Source of the DNA: Argyresthia goedartella
Taxonomy: Eukaryota; Arthropoda; Insecta; Lepidoptera; Argyresthiidae
Assembly: GCA_949825045.1 (NCBI GenBank)
Contig: OX463810.1
Coordinates: 34,234,201 to 34,298,200 of the forward strand
Direction of reading: 5' to 3'
Length of the DNA: 64,000 nucleotides
In this document: in pieces, positions 53,601-56,600 of the stretch
How the letters are laid out: each line of letters opens with the position of its first letter
Position numbering within the stretch: position 1 is the stretch's first letter
The notes under the pieces: generated by a model
Database searches by the model: none
What the model saw: only the letters and a program-made list of their open reading frames with translations
What the model was told of the DNA's origin: nothing
Program-made: the position numbers and the translations under genes

Positions 53601-56600
53601 AACTAGATAGGAGCGCCAGTACCACGATAGTTTTTCGTGCATAAGCCGTAGTTGACAACCCTAGAGCGATCGCCGAGCGTAGCTATGAAAAGTGAAGTAC
53701 ATACATGTGGTTGACTTCTGTACCTATTTATTTTGTGGTTGGGACATGAACATCGGAACATGGTCAGCAACGGGATTGGAACTCTTGTGTGACAGTGTTG
53801 GGACATGAACATCGGAACATGGTCAGCAACGGGATTAGAACTCTTGTGTGACAGTGTTGGGACATGAACATCGGAACTTGGTCAGCAACGGGATTAGAAC
53901 TCTTGTGTGACAGTGTTGGGACATGAACATCGGAACATGGTCAGCAACGGGATTAGAACTCTTGTGTGACAGTGTTGGGACATGAACATCAGAACATGGT
54001 CAGCAACGGGATTAGAACTCTTGTGTGACAGTGTTGGGACATGAACATCGGAACATGGTCAGCAACGGGATTAGAACTCTTGTGTGACAGTGTTGGGACA
54101 TGAACATCTGAACATGGTCAGCAACGGGATTAGAACTCTTGTGTGACAGTGTTGGAACATGAACATCGGAACATGGTCAGCAACGGGATTCGATCTCTTG
54201 TGTGACAGTGTTGGGACATGAACATCGGAACATGGTCAGCAACGGGATTAGAACTCTTGTGTGACAGTGTTGGGACATGAACATCGGAACTTGGTCAGCA
54301 ACGGGATTAGAACTCTTGTGTGACAGTGTTGGGACATGAACATCGGAACATGGTCAGCAACGGGATTAGAACTCTTGTGTGACAGTGTTGGGACATGAAC
54401 ATCGGAACATGGTCAGCAACGGGATTAGAACTCTTGTGTGACAGTGTTGGGACATGAACATCGGAACATGGTCAGCAACGAGATTAGAACTCTTGTGTGA
54501 CAGTGTTGGGACATGAACATCTGAACATGGTCAGCAACGGGATCAGAACTCTTGTGTGGCAGTGTTGGGACATGAACATCGGAACATGGTCAGCAACGGG
54601 ATTGGAACTCTTGTGTGACAGTGTTGGGACATGAACATCGGAACATGGTCAGCAACGGGATTGGAACTCTTGTGTGACAGTGTTGGGACATGAACATTAG
54701 AACATGGTCAGCAACGGGATTCGATCTCTTGTGTGACAGTGTTGGGACATGAGCATTGGAATATGGTCAGCAACGGGATTCGATCTCTTGTGTGACAGTG
54801 TTGGGACATGAACATCGGAACATAGTCAGCAACAGGATTCGATCTCTTGTGTGACTGTGTTGGGACATGAACATTGGAACATGATCAGCAACGGGATTAG
54901 AACTCTTGTGTGATAGTGTTGGGCCATGAACATCGGGCATCCCCTTTTTATCCAATGAACCTTTTTTAGTCTTTGTTAAGACAAATACGAGAGTATAAAA
55001 CATCAACTTTAAATGGTTAGGTTTTATAACAATCTATACTTATTCTGTTAAAGCATCGCTTGGTAATAAAGTTCAAAACCTACTCAAAACAATCAATTGC
55101 CTGTTAATGGTCCCACAGCTGAGTGGTTATGGGATCTTAGGTTGTTTTAAGTCAACGACAGTAGTTAACCATAAAACATATTTCCATTGTGCCGGTCGAC
55201 TATGTTAGTCATATTTTCACGTAATGTTAAGATAAGTTGACGACCGTCACAGATAAGGTATATTTATATTCATCACGCACTATGTCTTATGCACGTCATT
55301 AATAACATGTACCAACCTAGTATATAAGCTAGGAATCCCTATAATAAAGTAGTCTAGTATAGTCTAGTATTTGCGCGCATCTCAAGCCTTTTACTTTACT
55401 CCCGAAGATGTTGCTCTCCTTATAATTGCCCCTGGCAAAGTGGTGACCCGACTCGTGAACATCAGCAACCTTCGGTAATAGCAGCATGGACCCAGCCGCG
55501 AAGAAAACTCCGTGTGCTGCCACCTTAGAAGTGCAAGCAAGAAGCACTTCGTCCTAGATCGCCGAGCCCCGACTTCTGCATATCTATTTCAAACCACGCT
55601 GCGGAAATCCATAATCAAGACCCCACCCAAACCAAGACGACATCAAGCAAGCCATGACGGACCAGAAGCCAAAAGATTTCAACTGAAGATTTCCCGCATC
55701 GAACTCGAGATACCGCAAGAATAATGAACCGATAGTCAGCCAACTGCTGATTTATCAAAATGGAGCTAGCTCGCACCAGCAGAAACGAACGCGTCGGCAA
55801 ATTCATTCACAGCAAGCAGCTTTTTCAAGTTCAAGTCATAGGAAGCCGTTCCAGCCCCCAGAAGAGTATTAAAACATCATCGATATACCTAATACAACGA
55901 ATATTGAAATCATCCAGGAAGAACATCGCACGGAGAATAATCAAATCACTGAAGGGAGAGATATATATATATATATAAACGATTGGTGTACAAGATGTGC
56001 CCTATGTTGCCAAATCCCAAGGTTTTAAGGCCCACAAATTTTGTCAATCGACAACGTAATATTCACTCAAGAGTGAAGAGCACGCACGTACATATGACGT
56101 ACGAGATCATTGACTGCCTACAGCCAAGGTTACAGATTTAATGCTGACGCTGATTCAGCACAATCATCCTTGTGTAGGTACGGTCGCAATTATAAACAAA
56201 CAGTGATTACAAGTTCAACGACGTGCGATGTAAATTGACTCATCGATTCCTGAAAAACATGGGCGGCTGCAGCATCAGACGACTCCGCTGCGGATCTTTT
56301 CCAGTTATAGGTTAGGTTAGTTTACTAACCGCGAAGCCCCATTTTCCCATTTTATTTTATGTAGTGTGCGGCCAGACACAAGACTTGCCTGTAGTTAAAT
56401 ATTAAGTAATTCTTTAAACTTATGTAGAATTCACATAACCGTAGTTCCTTTTTTTTCTAATTCGTTTAAATTAAGTTGAAGTTTGCGCTATTACTATCTC
56501 GTTTTATTTAATAATGACTTTCCTTATATATTAAAATAGATTAAGTTAAAGTATGCACAATTAAGATCTGGTTTTATGTTTATTAAAATACTACTAGTTA

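Noticed and set aside
53741..54934. CRISPR-like array
   Set aside because: The units are contiguous tandem repeats without unique spacers, in a eukaryotic intron.
53603..55006. Repetitive open frames across the 59-bp array
   Set aside because: 59 is not divisible by three, so the frames shift every unit; they are not conserved coding units.
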